From JACNKJ01 sp964440095 (lineage in GTDB: Bacteria > Krumholzibacteriota > Krumholzibacteriia > JACNKJ01), in contig CAYTPZ010000020.1 in NCBI GenBank assembly GCA_964440095.1, positions 1 through 33,016 of the forward strand: 33,016 nt of DNA, read 5' to 3'. The notes under the pieces were generated by a model, which had not been told where the DNA came from, ran no database searches, and worked only from the letters and a program-made list of their open reading frames with translations. The position numbers and the translations under genes were made by a program. Of the stretch, positions 15,482 to 26,652 are shown in pieces (position 1 is the stretch's first letter; each line of letters begins with the position of its first letter).

Positions 15482-15783
15482 TCGGACTGACTCACTTTCT
15501 CGTTGTCGGCGCCCTGCTCTTCACCCTTGGCATTTACACGGTGCTGAGTCGCCGTAATGCCATCGCCATACTTATGGGGATCGAACTCATCCTCAACGCC
15601 GGCGCACTCAACTTCGCCTCCTTCGCGCATTTTGTTGAAGGCGGCATTGAAGGCGTCGTGTTTTCGGTTTTTGTGATCGTTTTGGCTGCTGCTGAAGCTG
15701 CCGTGGCCATGGCCATCGTATTGGCCATCTACCAGAACCTGAAGAACATCCAGGCCGACATCCTGGATGCCATGCAGGGCTAG
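15478..15783 (+). CDS. nuoK: NADH-quinone oxidoreductase subunit K
   Basis: A 101-residue three-helix subunit of the proton-pumping arm, homologous to MnhC/MrpC. 'HFLVVGALLFTLGIYTVLSRRNAIAILMGIELILNAGALNF' spans about residues 6-46 with the conserved Glu of 'GIELILN'. A second conserved Glu is in 'AAAEAAVAMAIVLAIYQ'. Normal length. It is coupled to nuoJ by an ATGA overlap. Confidence 0.96.
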   Translation: MIGLTHFLVVGALLFTLGIYTVLSRRNAIAILMGIELILNAGALNFASFAHFVEGGIEGVVFSVFVIVLAAAEAAVAMAIVLAIYQNLKNIQADILDAMQG

Positions 15784-15798
15784 GAATGGGAGACAGAC

Positions 15799-18024
<2,226 letters not shown>

Positions 18025-18074
18025 GAGCGGGGATTCATAGAATGACGCGGACGACAGAGGAGGTCGCCTGAACC

Positions 18075-19577
18075 ATGCCTAGCCACATCCTCAGTTGGAT
18101 CACCTTCTTCCCCTTGATCGGGGCAGCGGTAATTCTGCTGCTTCCCAAAAGTCGGGAGAAGTGGGTCAAGTGGATCGGCCTTGCGGCAACCTTGCCGCCG
18201 CTTTTCTGGTCGATTCAGCTCTATCAAAACTTCGAACGCGTCTTCGCGGGGAAACACCTGGAGCAGTTCCAGTTCACCGAGGGACCACATACCTGGATTG
18301 AGAGCTTCAACATAAGCTACTTCCTGGGCGTGGATGGAATCAGCATTTCCATGGTGATTCTCACTACCCTTATTAGCTGCATTGCGGTGCTCGCCAGTTT
18401 CAATATCAAGCGGCAGTTGAAAGCTTACTTCGCCCTCTTCCTGCTGCTCGAAACGGGCATGCTCGGCGTGTTCTGCTCGCTGGACTTCTTCCTCTTCTAC
18501 GTTTTCTGGGAAGTGATGCTGCTGCCCATGTACTTCCTCATCGGCATCTGGGGAGGTCCGCGAAAGATCTACGCGGCCATCAAGTTCTTCCTCTACACGC
18601 TCTTTGGTAGCGTGTTCATGCTCATCGCCATGATCTACCTTTACTACCAAGCCGGTAAAACCTTCAACATGATCGAGATCATGCAGGCCACCAAGGGAAT
18701 CGCGGTGGGGGTGCAGGCGCTGCTCTGGTTCGCACTCTACATCGGCTTCGCCATCAAGATTCCGGCCTTCCCCTTCCACACATGGCTTCCCGATGCGCAC
18801 GTGGAAGCGCCCACGGCCATCTCCGTTATCCTGGCCGGCGTGCTCCTGAAGATGGGTGTCTACGGCTTGCTTCGCATCAACTTCTCCATGCTTCCGGAGG
18901 CTACGGCGCGATTCGCCTGGTTCCTAGCCGTGATCGGAATGATCAACATCATCTACGGCGCGCTGGTGGCCATGGCGCAAAAGGACCTTAAAAAACTTGT
19001 GGCCTACTCCTCCGTCAGTCACATGGGATACGTGATGCTCGGCATGGCGGCCATGACGCCTCAGGGCATGCAGGGCGCCGTGCTGCAGATGTTCAACCAC
19101 GGTATCATTGCCGCCATGCTCTTCCTCTTGGTGGGCGTGGTTTATGATCGCGCACATCATCGGAACATCGAAGGCTTCGGCGGATTGGCCAGTCGCGTGG
19201 GCGCATACACGGGCTTCACGGCTCTGGCTTTCTTCGCGAGCCTGGGCCTGCCGGGTCTCAGCGGATTCGTAAGTGAAGTGCTGGTTTTCCTGGGCGCTTT
19301 CCAGACATTCAGGGTCTACACCATCGTTTCCATGATGGGTGTAGTGCTGACGGCGGCCTACCTGCTCTGGACCTTCCAGCGAATGTTCCTGGGTGAGCTG
19401 AACCCCAAGTACAAGGATCTTACGGACATGGATGTTCGCGAGTGGGTCATGCTGGTGCCTCTGGCCATCATCGTTATCGTGCTGGGTGTTTGGCCCATGC
19501 CGGTGCTCGATCTCATCAGTGACACGTTGAACTATCTTGTGCTGCATGTCGGACCTGTAACGGCGGCGGGATTCTAA
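18075..19577 (+). CDS. nuoM: NADH-quinone oxidoreductase subunit M
   Basis: The 500-residue middle antiporter-like subunit. 'FYVFWEVMLLPMYFLIGIWGG' contains the channel Glu146. 'KIPAFPFHTWLPDAHVEAPTA' and 'AMAQKDLKKLVAYSSVSHMGYVMLG' are family signatures. It is full length. The 50-base gap after nuoL is the largest in the operon and holds an AGAGGAGG ribosome site 14 bases before the ATG. The stop overlaps the nuoN start by one base. Confidence 0.97.
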   Translation: MPSHILSWITFFPLIGAAVILLLPKSREKWVKWIGLAATLPPLFWSIQLYQNFERVFAGKHLEQFQFTEGPHTWIESFNISYFLGVDGISISMVILTTLISCIAVLASFNIKRQLKAYFALFLLLETGMLGVFCSLDFFLFYVFWEVMLLPMYFLIGIWGGPRKIYAAIKFFLYTLFGSVFMLIAMIYLYYQAGKTFNMIEIMQATKGIAVGVQALLWFALYIGFAIKIPAFPFHTWLPDAHVEAPTAISVILAGVLLKMGVYGLLRINFSMLPEATARFAWFLAVIGMINIIYGALVAMAQKDLKKLVAYSSVSHMGYVMLGMAAMTPQGMQGAVLQMFNHGIIAAMLFLLVGVVYDRAHHRNIEGFGGLASRVGAYTGFTALAFFASLGLPGLSGFVSEVLVFLGAFQTFRVYTIVSMMGVVLTAAYLLWTFQRMFLGELNPKYKDLTDMDVREWVMLVPLAIIVIVLGVWPMPVLDLISDTLNYLVLHVGPVTAAGF

Positions 19578-21016
19578 TGGAGAACCTGAGCAGTCTGAGT
19601 CGATTCGCACCGGAGCTTTGGCTCATGGCGGGTATCCTCTTCGCATTCCTGGGCAGTCTGTCCAAGAAGCTGAGCGGCGGTCCTCTGATCTTCGTGCTGC
19701 TGGCCATCACGGCCGCGGTGGGGCAGCTGGGCAATGAGCCCACCTCGCTTTTCGAAGGTCTTATCGCCGCGGACGGATTCACGCATCTCTTCCGACTCTT
19801 CTTCCTCATCGTGGGCGCGCTGACCATCGTCATGAGCGCTTACAGCAAGGAACTTGAGAAGCAGGGCTCGGAGTTCAGCGCTCTTGTACTCACCGTGGTT
19901 CTCGGCATGATGCTCATGGCCTCGGCGCGCAACCTGCTCATGGCCTATCTGGCCATGGAGATGGTGTCCATCATCTCCTACGCCTTGGTGGCGAGTCTCA
20001 AGGGAAACCTGCGCAGCCGTGAAGCGGGTATTAAGTACATCATCTACGGTGGATTGGCCTCGGGTGTCATGCTGCTGGGGATGAGTTTCCTCTACGGGAT
20101 GGCTGGAAGTTTGGAGTTCGGCTCTATCGCGTCAACCATGGCCCTTAAGTCGCCTAACACCGTTACTTTGTTCATTTCGGTGGTCCTAATACTTGCGGGT
20201 CTGGGCTTCAAGGTGGCGGCGGTTCCCTTCCACATGTGGGCGCCCGATGTTTATGAAGGCGCGCCCATCGCGGTGACGGCTTTCCTGTCGGTGGGGCCCA
20301 AGGCTGCGGGTTTTGCCTTGCTGCTTCGACTCTTTCATTCCACGAACATTGCCGAGGGTGAACTCAGTCTGATCTGGCCCGGGCTCATTGCCGCCATCAG
20401 CGTGGCGACCATGTTCATCGGCAATTTGACCGCGCTTTGGCAGGACAATCTCAAGCGACTGATGGCCTTCAGCTCCGTGGCTCACGCGGGATACCTGCTC
20501 ATGGCCGTGGTCCTCATGAACACGGTGGGCATGACGGCCATCGTGTTCTATCTCTTCGCCTACCTGCTCATGAACTTCGGCGCATTCATGGTGATCTCGG
20601 TGGTGGCTGATCAGGCGGGCACCGAAGACATACGCGCCATGCGCGGCCTCTGGAAGCGCAATCCTTGGCTGGCGATCATGATGGGTGTATTCCTCTTCAG
20701 TCTTACGGGATTACCGCCGGCTTTCGGCTTCATCGGAAAGTTCTATCTCTTCGCCGCGCTCATCGAGAGCGGTTGGATTTGGCTTGCCATTGTTGGGCTG
20801 CTCAATTCGGTGATCTCCCTGGCCTACTACATGCGCATCGCCAAGGTCATGCTCATCGACGGCACCGAGGGCGAGATGATACTTCCCGAGGGTCGCCTGG
20901 TTGCACCTGCGGTCACGACCACGGTGATCACCGTGTTGGCGGGCTTGACCCTGATCTTTGGAATTTATTGGGAGCCCATTCGGGTCTTCGCGGAAAGCAC
21001 CTTCGGAATGATCTAG
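19577..21016 (+). CDS. nuoN: NADH-quinone oxidoreductase subunit N
   Basis: The 479-residue proximal antiporter-like subunit. 'LMAYLAMEMVSIISYALVASLKGN' (conserved Glu), 'FKVAAVPFHMWAPDVYEGAP' and 'WQDNLKRLMAFSSVAHAGYLLM' are diagnostic. 'TGLPPAFGFIGKFYLF' is the late-helix motif. It starts at TAATG, overlapping the nuoM stop. It is the last gene of the operon; an intrinsic terminator follows 28 bases after the stop. Confidence 0.97.
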   Translation: MENLSSLSRFAPELWLMAGILFAFLGSLSKKLSGGPLIFVLLAITAAVGQLGNEPTSLFEGLIAADGFTHLFRLFFLIVGALTIVMSAYSKELEKQGSEFSALVLTVVLGMMLMASARNLLMAYLAMEMVSIISYALVASLKGNLRSREAGIKYIIYGGLASGVMLLGMSFLYGMAGSLEFGSIASTMALKSPNTVTLFISVVLILAGLGFKVAAVPFHMWAPDVYEGAPIAVTAFLSVGPKAAGFALLLRLFHSTNIAEGELSLIWPGLIAAISVATMFIGNLTALWQDNLKRLMAFSSVAHAGYLLMAVVLMNTVGMTAIVFYLFAYLLMNFGAFMVISVVADQAGTEDIRAMRGLWKRNPWLAIMMGVFLFSLTGLPPAFGFIGKFYLFAALIESGWIWLAIVGLLNSVISLAYYMRIAKVMLIDGTEGEMILPEGRLVAPAVTTTVITVLAGLTLIFGIYWEPIRVFAESTFGMI

Positions 21017-21044
21017 AATGTTCTACTTCAGAAGCAACATCTTG

Positions 21045-21076
21045 CGCCGCTGGCTTTCCAGCGGCGTTATTTGTTT
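21045..21076 (+). terminator. Intrinsic terminator of the nuo operon
   Basis: A perfect 9-bp stem, CGCCGCTGG (21045-21053) and CCAGCGGCG (21058-21066), has a CTTT loop and is followed by TTATTTGTTT. No matching T-tract exists on the minus strand, so it mainly ends the plus-strand operon. Confidence 0.9.
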
Positions 21077-21168
21077 GCATCAGTCTAATGCCGAAGCGGA
21101 AAGAGCATGACCCAGACGGCTTCAAGGTTCTCAGGGGGGAGTGTCGATGTCACAGGCATCTCCTTTGC

Positions 21169-21333
21169 CTACTCTTCGATGGCCACGATCTGCGCGGGAT
21201 TAATCTGCACACGGTCGCCGAGTTCCTGGGCGATGATGATCCAGCCGTCGTCCTGAATCTCCAACACCTTGCCTTTGAAAATCCGATCGGCGCTGGTGAT
21301 GATTTTCACGGTCATTCCGGGTTCCAGTTTCAT
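21169..21333 (-). CDS. Small beta-rich protein, 54 residues
   Basis: The reading frame runs from ATG at 21333 to TAG at 21169 and encodes 54 residues, beginning MKLEPGMTVKIITSADRIFK and ending INPAQIVAIEE. Alternating hydrophobic residues ('GKVLEIQDDGWIIIA') suggest a single small SH3/Sm-like beta barrel. GGAGAACC lies before the ATG and the start is eight bases after the fabH stop, so it is probably the last gene of the long minus-strand operon. No function is recognised. Confidence 0.7.
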   Translation of the reverse strand: MKLEPGMTVKIITSADRIFKGKVLEIQDDGWIIIAQELGDRVQINPAQIVAIEE

Positions 21334-21341
21334 GGTTCTCC

Positions 21342-22340
21342 TTACCAGCGAATGACGGCTGAGCCCCAGGTGAAGCCCGAACCGAAGGCGGCGAGGACCA
21401 CGAGGTCGCCCTCTTTGATGCGGCCTTCTTCCACGGCCTCGGTCAGGGCAATGGGTATGCTTGCCGCCGTGGTGTTTCCATATCGATGTATATTCGAGTA
21501 AACCTGATCAGGGGTCAGTTCCAAAGCATTTCCGATGGCTTCGGTGATGCGCTGGTTCGCTTGATGAGGAACCAACAGGTCGACATCCTCTTTGCCGAAA
21601 CCAGTAGCATCCAGGCCTTCGCCTATTGCTTCGGAGAATCGCCTTACCGCATGAGTGAAAACTTTGCGCCCGTTCATTACGGGATACCAGCGGGGCGATA
21701 GATCACCTTCCATGTCCTCATCGCGAGGTAGCAACGCGCTGGGGGCTTCGAGCCAGAGTTCCTTGGCCCACTTCCCTTCCGAGTGTAGCCGTGTATCCAA
21801 GATTCCCCGGCCCTCTTCCTCGCATGGTCCGAGCACGGCTGCGCCCGCACCGTCGCCGAAAAGTACCGCCACATCTCGGCCGCGCGTGGTCATGTCCAGT
21901 GCAGTGGACTGGACTTCCGCACCGACCACGAGCACATGCTTATAGGTACCGGTGCGGATGAATTGATCAGCCACCGAGAGTCCGTAGACAAAACCCGTGC
22001 ACTGGGTGCGAATGTCCAGAGCTCCGATGGTGTTGCAACCCAGAGCTTCCTGCACGAACACGCCGATGCCTGGGAAGAAGTGGTCCGGGTTAAGCGTGGC
22101 TGCAATGATTAGATCCAGATCCTCGGCCTTGAGTCCCGCCGCATCCAAGGCGGCCTGGGCTGCCTTCGTTGCTAAACCCGATGTCGATTCTCCGCCGGGC
22201 ACGATATGCCGCCGCTCGCTGATGCCGCTTCGCTGGCGAATCCACTCGTCGCTGGTGTCCATCAGCTTTTCCAGATCGAAGTTGCTGACAACTCGATCTG
22301 GCAAGGCTTTGCCAAGGCCTAGAATGCGACTGCGTGTCAT
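21342..22340 (-). CDS. fabH: 3-oxoacyl-ACP synthase III (FabH)
   Basis: This 332-residue condensing enzyme starts fatty acid synthesis by joining acetyl-CoA with malonyl-ACP. The catalytic triad is Cys114 ('DIRTQCTGFVYGL'), His259 ('LLVPHQANQRI') and Asn289 ('IHRYGNTTAAS'). 'SDEWIRQRSGISERR' and the C-terminal 'VLAAFGSGFTWGSAVIRW' are typical. The start is ATG at 22340 with GGGAG upstream; an in-frame TTG four codons earlier is less likely. It has no other fab genes beside it and lies in the long minus-strand operon, so a role as a paralogue or specialised KAS III is possible. Confidence 0.93.
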   Translation of the reverse strand: MTRSRILGLGKALPDRVVSNFDLEKLMDTSDEWIRQRSGISERRHIVPGGESTSGLATKAAQAALDAAGLKAEDLDLIIAATLNPDHFFPGIGVFVQEALGCNTIGALDIRTQCTGFVYGLSVADQFIRTGTYKHVLVVGAEVQSTALDMTTRGRDVAVLFGDGAGAAVLGPCEEEGRGILDTRLHSEGKWAKELWLEAPSALLPRDEDMEGDLSPRWYPVMNGRKVFTHAVRRFSEAIGEGLDATGFGKEDVDLLVPHQANQRITEAIGNALELTPDQVYSNIHRYGNTTAASIPIALTEAVEEGRIKEGDLVVLAAFGSGFTWGSAVIRW

Positions 22341-22352
22341 TGAATCTCCCAA

Positions 22353-22739
22353 CTAGAGTTCGCTAAGAAGGCCGAGAAACACGCCCGCTCCCGCCAGAAA
22401 AAGGCCGATGGCTCCGAGGATCAGACCGATGAGCGTCGTGACGCCCTGAATGATGAAATAGGTCTTGAGCTTCGAGTTCGCAGAAACCAGCTGTAGCTTG
22501 TCTCCCGAACCATAGGCCGCTTCCATGGCCCCCGCCGCCTGGAAAAGAATGATGCCAACCCAAATGGGCAGCCAAGCGTAGACGATACCAATTCCGACCG
22601 TTGAAACGAGCAGAAGAATCGCACTGAGAATCGACATGATTCCCAGAAATCGAAGCCATCCCTTGGTCTGGAATAGGGGAAGTGCCAGTTCTCTGACGAT
22701 AGTATCCTGCGGCGGAGTTTGAATGACGCTGCTTTCCAT
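22353..22739 (-). CDS. Small membrane protein (possibly DUF5362-like)
   Basis: A 128-residue protein with a hydrophilic N-terminus (1-25) and about three hydrophobic segments (about 31-52, 54-70 and 95-125), the last two rich in Gly/Ala ('LILGAIGLFLAGAGVFLGLL'). 'AAYGSGDKLQLVSANSKLKTYFIIQG' links segments two and three. The pattern resembles the DUF5362 membrane family as recalled, which was not verified. GGAAGGAGAG precedes the ATG. It lies between the symporter (13-base gap) and fabH (12-base gap). No function is known. Confidence 0.7.
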   Translation of the reverse strand: MESSVIQTPPQDTIVRELALPLFQTKGWLRFLGIMSILSAILLLVSTVGIGIVYAWLPIWVGIILFQAAGAMEAAYGSGDKLQLVSANSKLKTYFIIQGVTTLIGLILGAIGLFLAGAGVFLGLLSEL

Positions 22740-22752
22740 GCTCTCTCCTTCC

Positions 22753-24201
22753 TTAGGAGTTTTTCGTTCCGCGGCTCACCAACCAAGTGACCAGGAAGGC
22801 CAAAAGGAAAGCCGGAACGAGTTCGTAGGCCGCGGCCTTGAGAACGGGCACGCGCGTCCAAATGAGGATGGTGACCAGGCCGGTGATCATGCCGCTGAAA
22901 GCGCCGGTCCGGGTGCAGCCCTTCCACCAAAGCGCGAGTAGCAGCACTGGTCCGAATACGGCACCCAGTCCAGCCCAAGCGTAAAGCACCAGATTGAAGA
23001 CGAAGTCTTTGGCGAAGAGCGCGAGGGCGAAAGCGATCAGGCCGAGTATCAAGGTCGTGATCCTGCTGACCCTTACGAGCGCGCCTTCGTTCAAGTTTCG
23101 TCCCAATAGCTTGTGAAAGACATCTTCAGCCACGGCGCTGGTAGCTACCAGGAGTTGGCTGTCGGCTGTGGACATCATGGCGGCGATGGCCGCGCTGATG
23201 AGCAGACCCGCCAGCCAAGGATTCAGCAGAGTCTGGGCCACCAAGGGCATGATGCGTTCGCGATCGTCCAGGGCTTCCAGGCTTTCAACACCCGGTAGGC
23301 CACCCGTAACGATGAGCGCGTATCCCACGGCGCCCACGAGTATGGCGCCCCAGAACGACAATACCGTCCAGACGGCGGCCAAGCGCCTGCCGCTGGCGAG
23401 ATCGCGAAGGGAGCGCGCCGCCATGAAGCGAGTGACAAGATGCGGTTGTCCCATATAGCCCAGGCCGATTCCCAGGCTGCCGATGACGAGTCCCACCCAG
23501 AGCGCGTACCCGCCTTTGCCGGCGTCCACATGAAGTAGATTGGGATCGGAGCTTGCAATGGCGATGCCGAGGCCATCCCATCCTCCGAATTGGGCGATGC
23601 CGAGAATGGGCAGCAGGACGAGGGCGAAGACCATGAGCAGGCCCTGGAGCACATCGGTGATGGCCACCGCCAGAAAGCCGCCCATGAGCGTGTACAGAAC
23701 GATGATGCCTGTTCCCAGGAGCATGCCGGTGACCGTACTTATACCGAAAGCCGTGTTGAGCACTTTGCCGGCGGCCACGATCTGCGCGGACACGTAAAGG
23801 GTGTAAAACACGATGACCACGCCGGCCGCCAGCGCGCGCAGGCGATGGTTTTCGTCGCCGAAGCGTTTTTCCAAATAGTCGGGGATGGTGAGCGAACCGT
23901 AACTACCGGTGGCCTCGCGCAGGCGGGGGGCGATGAAGGTCCAGCTGAACATGATGCCCACCGCGCAGCCGATGGCCGTCCATACGGCGCCGAAACCCTC
24001 GGCGAAGAATAGGCCGGGCAGGCCGATGAGCAGCCATGCGCTTTCACCGCTGGCTCTTTCGCTCAGCGCGATGACCCAGCCGGGCAGGCGCCTTCCCGCC
24101 AGAAAAAAATCGCTGCCGCTACGATTACTCCGAGCCGTGATGACACCCACCGTCATGACGATGGCCAGGTAGGCGATGAATCCCAGGGCTTGGGGGCTCA
24201 A
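22753..24201 (-). CDS. Sodium:solute symporter, PutP (proline) type
   Basis: A 482-residue inner-membrane transporter of the SSS family with about 13 helices. 'DFFLAGRRLPGWVIALSERASGESAWLLIGLPG' (about 31-63) and 'AAIAAMMSTADSQLLVATSAVAEDVF' (about 345-370) match the sodium/proline symporter PutP, including the Ser/Thr-rich sodium-binding helix. 'GYMGQPHLVTRFMAARS' is also PutP-like. The start is TTG at 24201, overlapping the stop of a 30-residue membrane peptide (TTGA) with AAGGAGG upstream. Proline is the best guess of substrate, but related members carry other solutes. Confidence 0.88.
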   Translation of the reverse strand: MSPQALGFIAYLAIVMTVGVITARSNRSGSDFFLAGRRLPGWVIALSERASGESAWLLIGLPGLFFAEGFGAVWTAIGCAVGIMFSWTFIAPRLREATGSYGSLTIPDYLEKRFGDENHRLRALAAGVVIVFYTLYVSAQIVAAGKVLNTAFGISTVTGMLLGTGIIVLYTLMGGFLAVAITDVLQGLLMVFALVLLPILGIAQFGGWDGLGIAIASSDPNLLHVDAGKGGYALWVGLVIGSLGIGLGYMGQPHLVTRFMAARSLRDLASGRRLAAVWTVLSFWGAILVGAVGYALIVTGGLPGVESLEALDDRERIMPLVAQTLLNPWLAGLLISAAIAAMMSTADSQLLVATSAVAEDVFHKLLGRNLNEGALVRVSRITTLILGLIAFALALFAKDFVFNLVLYAWAGLGAVFGPVLLLALWWKGCTRTGAFSGMITGLVTILIWTRVPVLKAAAYELVPAFLLAFLVTWLVSRGTKNS

Positions 24202-24290
24202 GAATAATCCTCCTTCCGCTCGGTGGCGAGCGTAAGAAGGAGGATGAGTAGAGGCGAGATCAGAAACCAGAGAGTCGTGGGAAGGGGCAT
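24198..24290 (-). CDS. Symporter small accessory membrane peptide, 30 residues
   Basis: The frame from ATG at 24290 to TGA at 24198 encodes MPLPTTLWFLISPLLILLLT followed by LATERKEDYS. This is one transmembrane helix with a short charged tail. Its stop overlaps the TTG of the symporter gene by four bases, and the symporter ribosome site AAGGAGG lies inside its end, so the two are translationally coupled. Tiny single-helix peptides encoded just before sodium symporters are a known arrangement. Length and position make this a likely real gene, though it is too short to be sure from sequence alone. Confidence 0.65.
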   Translation of the reverse strand: MPLPTTLWFLISPLLILLLTLATERKEDYS

Positions 24291-24302
24291 CAGCGCCTCG
24301 CC

Positions 24303-25070
24303 TTAATCGACCAGGTGGAGCCAGTCTCCAAGCAGGAATTGGAACCGTCCCAGGAGCAGGCTGATTCGCGCCATCACGGTGTAGCCGAAAGACGCGCCGA
24401 AGGAGACCATGAGGAAGTAGACGCCGATGCGGCTCATACCTCCAAATACACCTTTGTGCTCGCGGGAAAAGTAGAAGTAGACGAGTCCCGTAAACACGCC
24501 GATGCCGAGAACCAGGTAGTTGGCCCAGGCCACGAAGCTGTTCAGTTCCACGGACGGAACGATGGTGCTGTGAATCTGGATCATGGCGTTGGACTGCAGG
24601 AACACGTAGAGACGCAGGCCGGCTGCCATACCCATGACGAATGCCAGGGGCCAGCGGCTGAGGTAGGCGATCTTCGGAATGAGCCGCGTGAAAAAGAGGA
24701 GTCCCAAAACCAGGGGAACGTAGTAGAAACCGGTCACATTGTTCACGAGCGTGGCCTGCTGAAGGGCCTCGGCGCTGAGTGTGCCGTCTACCATTGCGTT
24801 GGAGGCGTACACCTGACCACCATACTCAACACTGTCAACCCAGATGTAGGTCAAGGACGGCCACGTCTTCAGGATGCTTTCGGGCCACCAAAGGTTGCCG
24901 AATAGATTGGGATGCACCTGTACCCAAAAGGCCACGACCATCCAGTAGGCCGCCGAGACGCCCGTGAAGAGATGCTCGGCGAACTTGTAGAAGGGGTTGT
25001 CCTTGTAGAGAAAGCTGAAGATCGCCAAGGTCAGCAAAGCGGCGAACCAGATTCCTACGGTCTCAGCCAT
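24303..25070 (-). CDS. Polytopic membrane protein of unknown function
   Basis: A 255-residue protein with about six transmembrane segments (roughly 5-22, 36-52, 113-131, 139-157, 178-199 and 212-235). A soluble loop at about 53-112 contains 'NLWWPESILKTWPSLTYIW' and 'YASNAMVDGTLSAEAL'. No transporter or enzyme motif is recognised. It belongs to a run of unknown membrane proteins downstream of a GlmL-like protein, nine bases after the preceding gene and 12 before the symporter peptide. It could be a membrane subunit of a shared complex. Confidence 0.7.
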   Translation of the reverse strand: MAETVGIWFAALLTLAIFSFLYKDNPFYKFAEHLFTGVSAAYWMVVAFWVQVHPNLFGNLWWPESILKTWPSLTYIWVDSVEYGGQVYASNAMVDGTLSAEALQQATLVNNVTGFYYVPLVLGLLFFTRLIPKIAYLSRWPLAFVMGMAAGLRLYVFLQSNAMIQIHSTIVPSVELNSFVAWANYLVLGIGVFTGLVYFYFSREHKGVFGGMSRIGVYFLMVSFGASFGYTVMARISLLLGRFQFLLGDWLHLVD

Positions 25071-25079
25071 GAAGGCCTC

Positions 25080-25931
25080 CTAGAATTTCCGCTGGCTGCG
25101 TCGCACCAGGTAGTAGGCGACGTTGCCGATGATGATGAATAGAACCATGACCAGATGGGCGACGCTCTGCGCGGCCATGCCGCGATTTCCAGCGCCCAAT
25201 TCGGCCAGATAACCGTTTTCCATGAGCAGGCTCTCGAACTCGGCCGCGCCCGAAAGGCCGCCGAGGATGCCCGAACACTGGCCCGACTGCACGAAGGGCA
25301 CGACTTCCGTGACCTGAACGGCCGTGCAGCCTGTGCTCATGGGCTTGTTCAGCGTGTCGGCCGCGTACTGCACCCACTCAATGGTGCCGGGATAGCCCGC
25401 CGAGAAACTGAAAATGAAGTCGATGTTCGCCAGGTTTTCGATACCGTGCATGATGGGGTAGCTTGAGAGCGAGCCGCCGCGCGTATCCACGGGATAGGTG
25501 GTGAAGAAACTCTCGACCACCGACTTGATGACGACCTCGTTGCCCGCCTTGTATCCCAGATTGATGTAGTCCACGCCGTACTCACGGTCGTATTTCTGTT
25601 CGCAGACCTCATCGAGAATGTCGCGGCTCATGAAGAGTCCGTCCGGCCAAAGGGCCATGACGATGACCTTGCAGTTCTTCTGCATGAAGTAATCTAAAAC
25701 CGCGCGGCTCATGGGATGAACCTCGGGCATAGTGCTGGGGCCATACTCGAATGAGCAGAGCACCGTGGAGCCTTCGGGAATCTCCTCAAGGGCTTCGTAG
25801 ACCGTTCGCACGTGGTCGGAGACCTTTATTTCCATGGAGAAGGGGAATACGAGGGGGACGGCCACCGCGAGTGCTATAACTATGAAGAGCCAGCGACGAT
25901 CCAGATTACTGACTTTCTCGATGAAGCTCAT
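25080..25931 (-). CDS. Membrane-anchored alpha/beta-domain protein of unknown function
   Basis: A 283-residue protein with one N-terminal helix (about 14-32), a large soluble domain (about 35-250) and one C-terminal helix (about 254-275) with a basic end ('RRSQRKF'). The soluble part alternates strands and helices: 'EEIPEGSTVLCSFEYGPST', 'KNCKVIVMALWPDG', 'YGVDYINLGYKAGNEVVIKS' and 'IDFIFSFSAGYPGTIEWV', with a later 'SGILGGLSGAAEFE'. This looks Rossmann-like and probably faces the periplasm. No catalytic motif is recognised. It is one base from the preceding gene stop and nine from the next start. Confidence 0.7.
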   Translation of the reverse strand: MSFIEKVSNLDRRWLFIVIALAVAVPLVFPFSMEIKVSDHVRTVYEALEEIPEGSTVLCSFEYGPSTMPEVHPMSRAVLDYFMQKNCKVIVMALWPDGLFMSRDILDEVCEQKYDREYGVDYINLGYKAGNEVVIKSVVESFFTTYPVDTRGGSLSSYPIMHGIENLANIDFIFSFSAGYPGTIEWVQYAADTLNKPMSTGCTAVQVTEVVPFVQSGQCSGILGGLSGAAEFESLLMENGYLAELGAGNRGMAAQSVAHLVMVLFIIIGNVAYYLVRRSQRKF

Positions 25932-25932
25932 C

Positions 25933-26649
25933 TTATTCCTCTCCCAGGAAGGATTTCTCGATGCCTAGGATCAGGCGAAGGCTCGTGGAAACAACTCCCA
26001 ATGCTATGCCGATGGCGATGGCTCGCTGACCGGCCGCGTTGGGGAAGGTGTAGATCCAGTCGCTGATGTTCTCCAAACGGAGAATGCTGAGGAAGCCGCT
26101 TTCCGGTAGCCCGGCCGTCAGATACTGACCCAGGGGCACTCGGCCGAGCATGAGTACGATGCCCGCCAGCAGAAGAACCGTTGCCTCGGCGTTGCGTGCG
26201 CGGAAGGCGCGGAAGCTGGCGCTCGCCACGTAGAAAGCCAGCAGGGCGTACATGGTCGCGCTCAGCGGCGTGAAGACATACCACCAGATCCAGAAGAAGT
26301 GACTGTTGGGATGGCTGATGTGCGCGCCGGCCATGTAGTTGCTCATGTCGGCCGGTAGGCCGCCGAAGTAGCTGGCGAAGTTGATGCCCACATAGCCTGT
26401 GACGAAAAATCCGATGATCGTCACCAAGCTATAGGGCCAATTCTTCTTTCGCTTCAGCACCTTCAGTCCCTGCAGCTTGAGCAGGTTCGCTCCACCGAGA
26501 ATGATGGCGAAGGACGCGATGATGTCGAAGAACTGGCTGAAGTCACGACCCAGGTTTCCGATGGGATCGCGCGGCACGAACCAGCTGATCAGCGTGAGCG
26601 ATCCCACGAAGATGAGAATAAGTAGGGGAATCCAGTATTTTAGCAGCAT
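25933..26649 (-). CDS. Polytopic membrane protein of unknown function
   Basis: A 238-residue protein with about six transmembrane helices (roughly 5-24, 40-60, 74-95, 118-143, 155-173 and 208-228). 'LKLQGLKVLKRKKNWPYSL' is a basic, probably cytoplasmic loop between helices two and three. 'GGLPADMSNYMAGAHISHPNSHFFWIWWYVFTP' contains several His and aromatic residues on the opposite side. No family with a known role is recognised. It starts three bases after the stop of the 401-residue protein and ends one base before the next start, so it is part of the same transcript. Confidence 0.7.
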   Translation of the reverse strand: MLLKYWIPLLILIFVGSLTLISWFVPRDPIGNLGRDFSQFFDIIASFAIILGGANLLKLQGLKVLKRKKNWPYSLVTIIGFFVTGYVGINFASYFGGLPADMSNYMAGAHISHPNSHFFWIWWYVFTPLSATMYALLAFYVASASFRAFRARNAEATVLLLAGIVLMLGRVPLGQYLTAGLPESGFLSILRLENISDWIYTFPNAAGQRAIAIGIALGVVSTSLRLILGIEKSFLGEE

Positions 26650-26652
26650 GCC

